NCBI GenBank assembly: GCA_963728855.1
Contig: CAVSLN010000007.1
Span: 930,001-994,000, forward strand
Length of the DNA stretch: 64,000 nt
Origin: AC-43 sp963728855
GTDB taxonomy: Bacteria > Actinomycetota > Actinomycetes > Mycobacteriales > Micromonosporaceae
Direction: 5' to 3'
How positions within the stretch are numbered: position 1 is the first letter of the stretch; each line of letters opens with the position of its first letter. The translations under genes were made by a program, and so were the position numbers. Positions 23,380 through 31,726 of the stretch are shown one piece after another. Below the pieces are notes generated by a model that saw only the letters and a program-made list of their open reading frames with translations, was not told the DNA's origin and ran no database searches.

Positions 23380-24357
23380 ATGCCAGCCGCGGGACACATC
23401 GCGGTGATCGGCGAGGCCGTCGCCGACGCCTTCCCCGGGTCACCGGGCGCCTCCGCGGTACCGGCGCCGCGCCGCCCGGCGGACGCGCTCGACCTGCACG
23501 TACGCCCGGGTGGGAGCCCAGCCAACACGGCCGTGGCGCTCGGCCGGCTGGGTACCCCGACCCGGTTCCTCGGCCGGCTGTCCACCGGCCTGCTCGGGCG
23601 GCTGCTGTACGACCACATCGCCGCGTCGGAGGTGGACATGTCCGGCTGCGTCCGGGCCGCCGGTACCGCCTGCCTCGCCATCGCCGCGGTCGACACGGAC
23701 GGCCGTACCAGCTACGACTTCTACCTCGACGGCGCCACCGACTGGCAGTGGACGGCCGCCGAGCTGGTCCCGGCCCGGGTCGGCGCGGCGGCCTGCGTCC
23801 ACACCGGCTCGCTCGGCCTCGTCATCCGACCGGGCGGCGCGCTCGTCGAGGGGCTGCTGGCCGCGGTACGCCAGCGCGCCACCGTGTGCATCGACCCCAA
23901 CGTGCGGCCCGGGATCGTCCCGTCGGACGTCTACCGCGCGGGGATGCGACGCTGGTGCCGGCTCGCCGACATCGTCCGGATGAGCGACGAGGACCTCGCC
24001 GTGCTGCGGCCGGACGGCGGCTTCCGCCGGGCCTGCGCGGACTGGCACGCCGCCGGGGTCCGGCTGGTCGTGCTGACCCGCGGGCCGGGCGGGGCGGTGG
24101 CCTCCTTCGACGGCACGGAGGTCGAGGTGCCGGCCGCACCCGTGGACGTCGTGGACACCGTGGGCGCCGGCGACTCCTTCACGGCCGGGCTGCTGCACTC
24201 GCTCTGGCGCGCCGGGCACCTCGACCGCCGGCTCGACGGTACGGTCCCGGACGACGTACGGGAGGCGATGGCCTTCGCGTCCCGGGTGGCGGCCCGCACC
24301 TGCTCCGTACGCGGTGCCGACCCGCCCTGGTACGACCAGCTCGCCGCCACCGCGTGA
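23380..24357 (+). CDS. PfkB-family carbohydrate kinase (fructokinase/ribokinase type)
   Basis: Phosphorylates a sugar, probably fructose or a related ketose, after uptake. The 325-residue product shows the substrate-side glycines RPGGSPANTAVALGRLG, a lid region with DFYLDGATDW, and the anion-hole and catalytic base in VDTVGAGDSFTAGLL (Asp265). GAAGGAG precedes ATG 23380 by five bases. The divergent LacI regulator and the palindrome in between suggest that it is induced by its sugar. No transporter is adjacent. Confidence 0.9.
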   Translation: MPAAGHIAVIGEAVADAFPGSPGASAVPAPRRPADALDLHVRPGGSPANTAVALGRLGTPTRFLGRLSTGLLGRLLYDHIAASEVDMSGCVRAAGTACLAIAAVDTDGRTSYDFYLDGATDWQWTAAELVPARVGAAACVHTGSLGLVIRPGGALVEGLLAAVRQRATVCIDPNVRPGIVPSDVYRAGMRRWCRLADIVRMSDEDLAVLRPDGGFRRACADWHAAGVRLVVLTRGPGGAVASFDGTEVEVPAAPVDVVDTVGAGDSFTAGLLHSLWRAGHLDRRLDGTVPDDVREAMAFASRVAARTCSVRGADPPWYDQLAATA

Positions 24358-24370
24358 CACCGTCGGGCGG

Positions 24371-25234
24371 TCACTCCACCTCGGCGCTCCCGCTGACCTG
24401 CAGCTTGCGCCGGGCGCGCTCGTAGAACGTGCTGCCGCCGAGGCGGACCACCCGGGCGGCCGCCCGGACCGCCGTGATGGGCAGGCTGTCCCCGGCCGCC
24501 ACGTGGCCGCGCACCAGCCCGTCGACCTCCACCGCGAGCTGGCCGCTCGTCGGCAGGACGTCGAGCACCAGCTGCTCGTCGATGGACAGCATCAGCGCGC
24601 GGCTGAACGCGGAGTGCGCCGCGGCCGCCCCGACCAGCAGGCCCTCCACGTTGGGCGAGACGATCGGGCCGCCGGCCGAGAAGCTGTACGCGGTGGAGCC
24701 GGTCGGCGTGGAAACGATCACCGCGTCGGCGGCGTACCGGACGAACCGGTGCCCCTCGACCGTGATGCCGACCGCGGCCAGCCCGTCGCCGGGTACCCGT
24801 ACCAGGGCGATGTCGTTGAACGCCGTGACCGGGGTGCCGCCGGGCAGCTGGGTGCACACGGCCAGGCGCGGCTCGATCGTGTACCGCTGGTCGTCGATGG
24901 CCGACAGCGCCTCGGGCAGCGCGGCGACGTCCACCTCGGCGAGGAAGCCCAGCCGCCCGACGTTGACCCCCAGCACGGGCGTCTTGTGCCCCTCGGCCAG
25001 CCGCATGGTGCGCAGCATCGTGCCGTCGCCGCCGAGGCTGACCAGCAGCGTGGCCCGCTCCAGCAGCTCGGCCGCGGTCACCCCGGCCGCGCCCCGCTCG
25101 GTACGGGTGACCTCGTCGCACAGGCCCAGCACCGGGATGCCCCGGCCGCGCGCCCAGTCGCTGATCGTGTCGAGCGCGCCCTGGCAGTTGCGCTGCGGAT
25201 GCAGCACCAGGCCGACCGCGTGCACCAGACCCAT
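24371..25234 (-). CDS. nadK: NAD kinase
   Basis: Makes NADP from NAD with ATP or polyphosphate. The 287-residue product has the diagnostic GGDGTMLRTMR (Asp near residue 70), NVGRLGFLAEVD, the substrate-binding NDIALVRVPG region and TPTGSTAYSFSAGGPIVSP. Start 25234 gives a normal N-terminus (MGLVHAVGLVLHPQR). It converges with the PfkB kinase gene (13 bp apart) and diverges from the xylulokinase gene. In many actinobacteria it sits beside recN and a TlyA-type gene; here it stands alone. Confidence 0.93.
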   Translation of the reverse strand: MGLVHAVGLVLHPQRNCQGALDTISDWARGRGIPVLGLCDEVTRTERGAAGVTAAELLERATLLVSLGGDGTMLRTMRLAEGHKTPVLGVNVGRLGFLAEVDVAALPEALSAIDDQRYTIEPRLAVCTQLPGGTPVTAFNDIALVRVPGDGLAAVGITVEGHRFVRYAADAVIVSTPTGSTAYSFSAGGPIVSPNVEGLLVGAAAAHSAFSRALMLSIDEQLVLDVLPTSGQLAVEVDGLVRGHVAAGDSLPITAVRAAARVVRLGGSTFYERARRKLQVSGSAEVE

Positions 25235-25370
25235 CGCACCACTGTAGAGCCCCGGATACCGGGACCCTCATGACAGTCATCGGTGTCGATGCACTCCGGG
25301 TGTGGGGCGCGGCCCGCGCCGATCGTCGCCGGGCGGCTAGAGGCCGCTGACCGCAGGCTAGCCTGGCGGG

Positions 25371-26780
25371 ATGGCCACGGTCGCCGGCGTCGACTCGTCC
25401 ACCCAGTCCACCAAGGTGGTCGTGTGCGATGCCGCGACCGGCCAGGTGCTCGGCCAGGCGCAGGCGCCGCACCCGGACGGGACGGAGGTCCACCCGGACG
25501 CGTGGTGGTCGGCGCTGCGCGCGGCGACCGGAGGTGGGCTGCCCGGCGGCGTGGCCGCGGTCGGCGTAGGCGCGCAGCAGCACGGCCTGGTCGCGCTCGA
25601 CGACAGCGGTACGGTCGTGCGCCCCGCCCTGCTCTGGAACGACACCCGCTCGGCCGGGGCGGCGCAGGACCTCGTCCGGGAACTCGGCGGCCCCGCGTTC
25701 TGGGCCGAGGCGGTCGGCTCGGTACCGGTCGCCAGCTTCACCGTCACCAAGCTGCGCTGGTTGGCCGAGCACGAGCCGGCGCACGCCGCGCGGGTGAGCG
25801 AGGTGCTGCTGCCGCACGACTGGCTGACCTGGCGGCTGCTCGCGCCGGGCTCGTCCGGGCAGCGCGCGGACCGGGTGACCGACCGCGGCGACGCCTCGGG
25901 GACGGGGTACTGGTCGCCGGCCACCGGGGCGTACCGGACCGACATCGTCGAGCGGGCGCTCGGGCGGGTGCCGGGACTGCCCCGGGTGCTGGGCCCGGGC
26001 GAGCCGGCCGGGTACACCCCGGACGGCGTGCTCGTCTCCGCCGGTACGGGCGACAACATGGCCGCGGCGCTGGGCCTCGACGCGCAGCCCGGCGACGTCG
26101 TGGTCTCGCTCGGCACCAGCGGTACGGCGTTCGCCGTACACGGGCAGCCGACCGCCGACCCGACCGGGACCGTGGCCGGGTTCGCCGACGCCACCGGCCG
26201 GTACCTGCCGCTGGTGTGCACCCTCAACGCGGCCCGGGTGCTCACCGCGACCGCCGCGCTGCTCGGTACCGACCTCGCCGGCCTGGACCGGCTCGCGCTC
26301 GCCGGGCCGCCCGGCGCGGACGGCCTGGTGCTGCTGCCCTACCTCGAAGGCGAGCGCACCCCCAACCTGCCCGGCGCGACCGGTACGCTCGCCGGCCTGC
26401 GCCGCGGCAACATGACCCCGGAGAACCTCGCCCGGGCGGCGGTGGAGGGCATGCTGTGCGGGCTCGCCGACGGGCTGGACGCGCTGCGGGTGCCCGGGGT
26501 CGCGGTACGGCGGGTGCTGCTGATCGGCGGAGCGGCCCGCTCGGCGGCCGTACGGGCGGTGGCCCCGACCGTGTTCGGCGCCCCGGTCACGGTGCCCCGT
26601 CCCGGCGAGTACGTCGCGCTCGGCGCGGCCCGGCAGGCGGCCTGGGCGCTGGCCGGCACCGAGGCGCCACCGGTGTGGGCAGCGGCCCAGCCGGATGGCA
26701 CGCAGCCCGGTGACCTCGGCATCGGCGAGCAGATCCGGGCAGCGTACGGGGCGGCCCGGGTCACCGTGCACGGACGCTGA
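25371..26780 (+). CDS. xylB: Xylulokinase (FGGY family)
   Basis: Phosphorylates D-xylulose to feed the pentose phosphate pathway. The 469-residue product shows the N-terminal ATPase-fold motif VAGVDSSTQSTKVVVCD, the substrate-binding GAQQHGLVALDD with LLWNDTRS, and VSLGTSGTAFAVHG and LPYLEGERTPNLPGATG typical of XylB. TAGCCT lies six bases before ATG 25371 with no ribosome site, suggesting leaderless transcription. No xylose isomerase or transporter is adjacent. The next gene starts 25 bases downstream. Confidence 0.9.
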   Translation: MATVAGVDSSTQSTKVVVCDAATGQVLGQAQAPHPDGTEVHPDAWWSALRAATGGGLPGGVAAVGVGAQQHGLVALDDSGTVVRPALLWNDTRSAGAAQDLVRELGGPAFWAEAVGSVPVASFTVTKLRWLAEHEPAHAARVSEVLLPHDWLTWRLLAPGSSGQRADRVTDRGDASGTGYWSPATGAYRTDIVERALGRVPGLPRVLGPGEPAGYTPDGVLVSAGTGDNMAAALGLDAQPGDVVVSLGTSGTAFAVHGQPTADPTGTVAGFADATGRYLPLVCTLNAARVLTATAALLGTDLAGLDRLALAGPPGADGLVLLPYLEGERTPNLPGATGTLAGLRRGNMTPENLARAAVEGMLCGLADGLDALRVPGVAVRRVLLIGGAARSAAVRAVAPTVFGAPVTVPRPGEYVALGAARQAAWALAGTEAPPVWAAAQPDGTQPGDLGIGEQIRAAYGAARVTVHGR

Positions 26781-26805
26781 CCCGGCCCGTGTAGGGTGAT
26801 GCCTC

Positions 26806-27792
26806 GTGCCTCCGCCCGTACGCCGACGCTCCGTCCTCCGTACCCTCGCGTGCTCGCTTTTCGCGGCGCTCCTCGTGCTCGGACCGGGCCTGCCCGCGCG
26901 GGCCACCCCGACCGCGGGCGACCTCGAGAAGCAGATCGACGCGATGTGGCAGACGCTCGAACCGCTCATCGAGCAGTACGACAAGGTGCACGCCCAGCTC
27001 CAGGACACCCAGGCCAAGGTCGACGCCCTGCGCAGGCAGATCCAGCCGCTGCAGCTACAGGTCGACCTTGCCATGGCCCGCGTCGGCTCCACCTCGGCCC
27101 AGCTGTACGAGCGCGGGCCCGGCTTCGGCCTGGGTGCGCTGCTGTCCAGCGGTACCCCCGACGCGCTCGTCGACCAGCTGTCCACCATCGACCAGATGGC
27201 CCACCAGCAGACCGAGATGGTGTCCGGCGCGGCCCGGCTGCGCGACCAGTACGAGATCCAGAAGAAGCCGCTGGACGACCTGCTGGCCCAGACGGCCGCC
27301 CAGGACGCCGACCTCAACGCTAAGAAGACCACCATCCAGAACCAGATGAACCAGCTGGAGGCGCTGCGGCAGCAGGCGTGCGGCAGCGGTGGCTGCAGTA
27401 CGGGCAACCTCCAGCCCGCCCTGTGCCCGTTCGAGTACTACGGCGACAAGGGCTCGGTGGCCGCCCGTAAGGCGTGCTCGCTGATCGGCAAGCCGTACGT
27501 CTGGGGCGACGCCGGGCCGTACGGGTACGACTGCTCCGGGCTCACCCTCACCGCCTGGGCCAGCGTCGGCGTGACCCTCGGGCACTACACGGGCTGGCAG
27601 TGGAGCGAGACCCGCGCGGTGACCCGGGCCCAGCTACGCCCCGGCGACCTGGTGTTCTTCTACAGCTCGACGCAGCACGTCGGCATCTACGTCGGCGGGG
27701 ACTGGGTCGTGCACGCACCCCACGCCGGCGACAAGGTACGGATGGCCCGGCTGGAGACCATGCCGGTCGCGGGCTACCGCCGGCCCGGCTGA
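26806..27792 (+). CDS. Secreted NlpC/P60 peptidoglycan endopeptidase with coiled-coil N-terminus
   Basis: Predicted cell-wall hydrolase (RipA/PcsB-like). The 328-residue product has a signal peptide (LFAALLVLGPGLPARA), a long coiled coil of roughly 150 residues (LEKQIDAMWQTLEPLIEQYD, KVDALRRQIQPLQLQVDLA), and a C-terminal NlpC/P60 domain with catalytic Cys243 (YGYDCSGLTL), His291 (QHVGIYVGG) and His303. The coiled coil probably autoinhibits the enzyme or docks it to the division machinery. The GTG at 26806 follows TAGGGT by seven bases and has no ribosome site, so a leaderless message is likely. Confidence 0.91.
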   Translation: MPPPVRRRSVLRTLACSLFAALLVLGPGLPARATPTAGDLEKQIDAMWQTLEPLIEQYDKVHAQLQDTQAKVDALRRQIQPLQLQVDLAMARVGSTSAQLYERGPGFGLGALLSSGTPDALVDQLSTIDQMAHQQTEMVSGAARLRDQYEIQKKPLDDLLAQTAAQDADLNAKKTTIQNQMNQLEALRQQACGSGGCSTGNLQPALCPFEYYGDKGSVAARKACSLIGKPYVWGDAGPYGYDCSGLTLTAWASVGVTLGHYTGWQWSETRAVTRAQLRPGDLVFFYSSTQHVGIYVGGDWVVHAPHAGDKVRMARLETMPVAGYRRPG

Positions 27793-27874
27793 CGGGCGGT
27801 CCCGGGCGGTGCTGGTACGCGTCCGAGATCCCCTGCTGGTGAACGCCGCCGGCACCGGGGCACCGAACGCGCGG

Positions 27875-27909
27875 TACTCACCGGAGGCGTTTTTACTCAC
27901 GTCGTGAGT
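27875..27909 (+). promoter_or_regulatory. Second copy of the TACTCAC double operator
   Basis: TACTCAC at 27875-27881 is followed 19 bp later by TACTCAC opening the palindrome ACTCAC-GTC-GTGAGT (27895-27909). Palindrome, spacing and the downstream bases (GTGAGTGG then GCGC) match the site at 1789-1823, but the DNA in between differs, as expected of bound sites rather than a copied segment. It stands directly before the GatB/YqeY fragment, so its target gene may have been lost. Confidence 0.55.
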
Positions 27910-27926
27910 GGGCGCTGCGCAGGCAT

Positions 27927-28055
27927 ATGGCGCGGGCCCGCGCCGAGATCGCGGAGCGGGAGGCGGCCGCCCGCGAGTACGACCGGGCCGGCCGACCGGA
28001 CCGGGCCGAGCAACTGCGCGGCGAGGCCGGCGTACTGTCGGCGCACCTGGCGTGA
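27927..28055 (+). pseudogene. GatB/YqeY-domain protein fragment (C-terminal end only)
   Basis: The 42-codon frame MARARAEIAEREAAAREYDR followed by AGRPDRAEQLRGEAGVLSAHLA resembles the helical C-terminal part of actinobacterial GatB/YqeY proteins, which are about 150 residues long and relate to the tail of the amidotransferase GatB. The upstream codons stay open without a family-like sequence, and there is no ribosome site. I read it as a truncated remnant; a short functional protein cannot be excluded. The remaining bases between 27793 and 28106 show only the operator described at 27875-27909. Confidence 0.6.
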
Positions 28056-28106
28056 CGGTGGACCGGCCGGGTCACGCTCCCCGGGAGTCATGCTGTCATT
28101 CCAGCA

Positions 28107-29666
28107 CTATCCGGCCAGGCAGGCGAGGACCGCGGCGGCACGGTAACGGGCGTAGCGCTCGTCGAGTCGGGCGCCACCCGACGGGTCGGGCTCGTGCCGC
28201 CGGACGACCCGGACGGCCGCGGCGGTGGCGGCGGCCACGGACGGGTACACCCCGGCACCCATGCCGGCGAGCAGAGCCGCGCCCCGGCTGCCCGCCTCGG
28301 TCGCGTCGGTCACCTCGACCGCGGTGCCCAGCGCGTCGGCGAGCAGCTGGCTCCAGGCCGGACTGCGCGCGCCGCCGCCGGACAGCCGGGCCGGCCGGGC
28401 CCGTACGGGGAACCGGTCGGCGAGCGCCTCGACGTGCCAGCGGTGGCCCAGCACCACGCCTTCCAGTACGGCCCGGAGCAGGTCGGGCCGGCCGTGCTCG
28501 CCGCGCAGGCCGACGAACACGGCACCGGGGCCGGTGCCGTGCGGGGAGCCGTAGAGGAACGGGAGGTAGACCGGGGCGCCGTCAGCGGGGCTGGCCATGG
28601 CCTCCCGTACCGCGGCGTCGTGGTCCGGCACTCCGCCGGACCGCCACGGGCCGAACTGCCGCACCGCCCACTCCAGGTTGGCCGCCCCGGTCGGCGACGT
28701 CGACATGTGCAGCCACTGACAATCGCCATCTTGCTGGTCTGGCCCAAGTGCCAGCCCACGACAAACGCCGTCTTGCTGGTCTGGCCCAAGTGCCAGCCCA
28801 GGACCGGCGCGCAGGAACGTGCGGGCCTGCCAGCGGGCGTCGGTGACCGGCGCGGCGGCGACCACCTGGTTGATGCTGAACGTCCCCATCACGATGCTCA
28901 CCGCACCGGGGTCCGCCGCGCCGATGCCGAGCGCGACCGCGGCCACGTCGTGGGCGCCGGCGACCACGGGGGTACCGGCGCGCAGGCCCGTCGCCTCGGC
29001 CGCCTCCCGGGTCACCTCACCCGCCGGAGCGGCACTCGCCAGTACGGGCGGCAGCAGTGGCGCCAGCTCGGTGAGCCCGTAGAGCTCCAGCGCCTGCGCC
29101 GACAGGGACTGCGTGTGCACGTCGGTGCACCACGCGCTCGCCTCGGTCGCGTCCGTACCCACCTGGCCGGTCAGCCGCAGCCGCAGCCAGTCCTTGCAGA
29201 ACAGCGTCCACCGGGCCCGGCGCAGCGACCGCGGCTCGTGCTCGTGCAGCCAGGCCAGCAGCACGGCCGGGCTGTAGACGGCGGGTACCTGCCCGGTCAG
29301 CGCCAGCACCCGCGCGGCCCGGGCCGGCTCCCGGAACCCGTCGGCGTACCCGTACGCGCGCGAGTCGGTGGCGAGGATCGCCGGGCGTACCGGCCGCCCG
29401 TCCGCGTCGACCAGGTACGCACCGTCGCCGTGCCCGCATATCCCGACGCCGAGTATGGATGCCGGGTCGACGCCGGCCGTACCGAGGCAGCGCCGTACCG
29501 CCTCCGCGGTCTGCGTCCACGCCTCGTCCATGTCCCGCTCCTGCCAGCGCGGCGCCGGCGTACACACCCGCGTCGCCGCCGAGGCCACCGCCAGCTCCCG
29601 GCCGTCGAGGTCGAACAGGGCCGCCTTGGTGACCGTCTGCCCGGCGTCGATCCCCAGCAGGGTCAC
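28107..29666 (-). CDS. FGGY-family carbohydrate kinase (L-xylulose/erythritol kinase type)
   Basis: Last enzyme of the polyol operon; it phosphorylates the ketose made by the upstream dehydrogenases. The 519-residue product has the ATPase-fold start LLGIDAGQTVTKAALFDLDG, RWQERDMDEAWTQTAEAV and GVGICGHGDGAYLVDADG, typical of the LyxK/EryA branch, then the second domain with GAHDVAAVALGIG, VMGTFSINQVV and LSGGGARSPAWSQLLADALG. It contains two in-frame 42-bp repeat units (residues 290-317) between FLRAGP and WLHMSTSPTG, at the join before the second ATPase segment. The GTG at 29666 overlaps the previous stop as GTGA. The true sugar is not determined by sequence. Confidence 0.88.
   Translation of the reverse strand: MTLLGIDAGQTVTKAALFDLDGRELAVASAATRVCTPAPRWQERDMDEAWTQTAEAVRRCLGTAGVDPASILGVGICGHGDGAYLVDADGRPVRPAILATDSRAYGYADGFREPARAARVLALTGQVPAVYSPAVLLAWLHEHEPRSLRRARWTLFCKDWLRLRLTGQVGTDATEASAWCTDVHTQSLSAQALELYGLTELAPLLPPVLASAAPAGEVTREAAEATGLRAGTPVVAGAHDVAAVALGIGAADPGAVSIVMGTFSINQVVAAAPVTDARWQARTFLRAGPGLALGPDQQDGVCRGLALGPDQQDGDCQWLHMSTSPTGAANLEWAVRQFGPWRSGGVPDHDAAVREAMASPADGAPVYLPFLYGSPHGTGPGAVFVGLRGEHGRPDLLRAVLEGVVLGHRWHVEALADRFPVRARPARLSGGGARSPAWSQLLADALGTAVEVTDATEAGSRGAALLAGMGAGVYPSVAAATAAAVRVVRRHEPDPSGGARLDERYARYRAAAVLACLAG
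28716..28799 (-). repeat. Two tandem 42-bp repeats inserted in frame in the FGGY kinase gene
   Basis: On the minus strand two 42-bp units encode GLALGPDQQDGVCR and GLALGPDQQDGDCQ. The first differs from the unit at 3483-3608 at four positions only; the second has a few more changes. They are read in the same frame as in the biotin carboxylase gene (xALGPDQQxG). The insertion lies in the middle of an enzyme, not at an end, and keeps the frame. Confidence 0.92.
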
Positions 29667-30721
29667 TCCCAACCCAGCTCCCCCGCGTTGACCGCCCGCG
29701 CGACCCGGCCGGTACGGGCCAGCTCCAGTACGGCGTCCGCGACCAGCCGGGCCGAGGTGCGGTTGGTCTCCACGGTGTCGCCGCCGAAGTGCGTGGTGAG
29801 CGTGGTGTTGTCGAGACTGCGCCACGGGCTGTCCGGGGACAGCGGCTCCTGCTCGAAGACGTCGAGGCCGGCGCCGGCGATCGCGCCCTCCCGCAGCACG
29901 TCCAGCAGCGCCGCCTCGTCGACCAGCCGGCTACGGGCCACGTTGACGAAGTACGCGTGCGGCCGCATCAGCCGCAGCTGCCGGGCCCCGATCATGCGCT
30001 CGGTCTGCGCGGTGTGCCGCGCCTGGACGACCACGAAGTCGCCCTCGGCGAACACCTCGTCGAGCGTGGCCCGCCGTACGCCGTGGTCGGCGAGCACGCC
30101 GTCGCTCGCGTACGGGTCGTACGCGAGCAGCCGGCAGCCGAACCCGGCCAGCCGCCGGGCGAACACCTGCCCCACGTGCCCGAAGCCCACCATCGCGACG
30201 GTACGCCCGGCAACCTCCACCCGGGCGCCGGGGAACTCCTTGCGCCACCCGCCGGACCTGATGCTCGCGTCCGCCCGAGCCACGTTGCGCGCCTCGGCGA
30301 GCATGAGCGCGAGCTGGAGCTCGGCGACCGCACCGGCGTTGCGCCCGTGCGCCGGTACCACCGCGACGCCCCGCTTGGTGGCGGCCGGCACGTCCACGTT
30401 CTCCAGCCCCGACCGGGCCACCGCGACCAGCCGGAGCTCCGGCCCGGCCGCGAGCACCTCGGCACCGACCGGCGCGAAGTGCACGCATAACGCCCGCGCC
30501 CCGTCGAGCGCCTCGATGACCTCGGCGGGCGCCGGTACCGCGTTCGCGCCGTCCCGCTCCGTCACCTGCTGCAGCTCGTGCTGCCGGGCCTTGTCCCCGC
30601 CGAGCCGGACCCCGCGTACCCGCACCAGCGCGCCGCTGTCCGGTACCGCCGCGAGCGCCTCCTCGTACGCGGACACCGGAATGAACTCGTCCCCGACCAC
30701 CAGGATGTCCACCAGACTCAC
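29663..30721 (-). CDS. D-isomer-specific 2-hydroxyacid dehydrogenase (SerA-like)
   Basis: NAD-dependent oxidoreductase. The 352-residue product shows the NAD-binding motif GRTVAMVGFGHVGQVFARRL, the catalytic arginine region NVARSRLVDEAALLDVL and the Glu/His pair region GLDVFEQEPLSPD ... TTHFGGDT. In this operon it probably oxidises or epimerises an intermediate between the polyol dehydrogenase and the kinase. The GTG at 30721 lies 16 bases after the preceding stop because a 19-bp duplication has separated what looks like an ancestral GTGA overlap. Its own stop overlaps the kinase start (GTGA). Confidence 0.88.
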   Translation of the reverse strand: MSLVDILVVGDEFIPVSAYEEALAAVPDSGALVRVRGVRLGGDKARQHELQQVTERDGANAVPAPAEVIEALDGARALCVHFAPVGAEVLAAGPELRLVAVARSGLENVDVPAATKRGVAVVPAHGRNAGAVAELQLALMLAEARNVARADASIRSGGWRKEFPGARVEVAGRTVAMVGFGHVGQVFARRLAGFGCRLLAYDPYASDGVLADHGVRRATLDEVFAEGDFVVVQARHTAQTERMIGARQLRLMRPHAYFVNVARSRLVDEAALLDVLREGAIAGAGLDVFEQEPLSPDSPWRSLDNTTLTTHFGGDTVETNRTSARLVADAVLELARTGRVARAVNAGELGWE

Positions 30722-30749
30722 GGTATTACTCGCCGTTCACGGTATTACT
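30718..30749 (-). repeat. 19-bp tandem duplication at a stop/start junction
   Basis: TCACGGTATTACT occurs at 30718-30730 and again at 30737-30749. On the minus strand each copy reads AGTAATACCGTGA. In the first copy the TGA is the stop of the zinc dehydrogenase; in the second the GTG is the start of the hydroxyacid dehydrogenase. Collapsing the duplication recreates a GTGA overlap like those seen elsewhere in the operon. Confidence 0.8.
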
Positions 30750-31726
30750 TGTATCTTCCGTCCCACCCCGGCGGCGAACTGTTGCAACGCCTCAGGGTAG
30801 CGCTCCAGTGGCAGCCGGTCACTGATGAACACCTCCGGGTCGAGGACCCCGTCGGCGAACAGCTCGGCGGCCCGCTCGTAGCTCTGCAGCACGGCCATCG
30901 AGCCGGTGATGGTGATCTCCTGGTTGTAGATGCGGTACGGGTCGATGGTCACCCGGGCCGCGTAGTCGGCGACGCCGAACTGGAGGAACGTACCGGCCTT
31001 GCCGACGCGGCCCAGCCCGTCCTGGATCGCGTTCGCGTTGCCGGTCGCGTCGACCACCACGTCCCAGCCGCGCGGCCGGTCCAGCTCCTCGGCACTGGTG
31101 ACCGCCGCGGTGCAACCGAGCTTGCGGGCGGTGACCAGCCGTTCGGGGTTCAGGTCGACAACGTCCACAGTGGACGCTCCGGTCCGCTTGGCCAGCTCGA
31201 GCATCATCAGGCCCATGGTGCCGGAGCCGTAGATGAGCACGTGCGTGGCGAGCCGGCTGCGCAGGATGTCGTACCCGCGCACCGCGCAGGACAGCGGCTC
31301 GATCAGCGCCGCGTCCTCGGTACGGACGTGCTCCGGCAACGGTACGCAGTTGGCGACCGGGGCGCGGGCGTACTGCGCCGCTCCGCCCGCCGTGGTGACC
31401 CCGATCGCGGCCCACCGCTCGCACAGGTTGTTCCGCCCCCGCCGGCAGTAGTAGCACTCGTTGCAGAACAGCGACGGGTCCACCGCGACCCGTACCCCCT
31501 CGCGCAGCGAGGTGACCGCCGGCCCGACGGCGACCACCTCGCCGGCGAACTCGTGCCCGGGTATCAGCGGCAGGCTCGGCGCGAACTCCCCCTTCAGGAT
31601 GTGCAGGTCCGTACCGCACAGCCCGCATGCGGCCACCTTGACGACCACCTCCCTCGGCCCGGGCACCGGATCGTCCACTGTGGACACTTCAACCTCGCCC
31701 GGCGCCGTGATGACCGCCGCCCTCAT
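30737..31726 (-). CDS. Zinc-dependent polyol/sorbitol-type dehydrogenase
   Basis: Medium-chain dehydrogenase oxidising a polyol to a ketose. The 329-residue product has catalytic-zinc ligands in ACGLCGTDLHILKGE and IPGHEFAGEVVAVG, four structural cysteines (CNECYYCRRGRNNLC), and the NAD fold IYGSGTMGLMMLELAKRTGA. ATG 31726 overlaps the stop of the upstream permease gene (ATGA). Two GTCCACWGTGGAC palindromes lie within it (31163-31175 and 31673-31685), both encoding STVD. Placement between transporter and kinase genes gives the route polyol uptake, oxidation, phosphorylation. Confidence 0.9.
   Translation of the reverse strand: MRAAVITAPGEVEVSTVDDPVPGPREVVVKVAACGLCGTDLHILKGEFAPSLPLIPGHEFAGEVVAVGPAVTSLREGVRVAVDPSLFCNECYYCRRGRNNLCERWAAIGVTTAGGAAQYARAPVANCVPLPEHVRTEDAALIEPLSCAVRGYDILRSRLATHVLIYGSGTMGLMMLELAKRTGASTVDVVDLNPERLVTARKLGCTAAVTSAEELDRPRGWDVVVDATGNANAIQDGLGRVGKAGTFLQFGVADYAARVTIDPYRIYNQEITITGSMAVLQSYERAAELFADGVLDPEVFISDRLPLERYPEALQQFAAGVGRKIQVIP

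Noticed and set aside
28194..30800. 868-codon plus-strand frame over the kinase and dehydrogenase genes
   Set aside because: Shadow of two well-supported minus-strand genes; composition is not protein-like.
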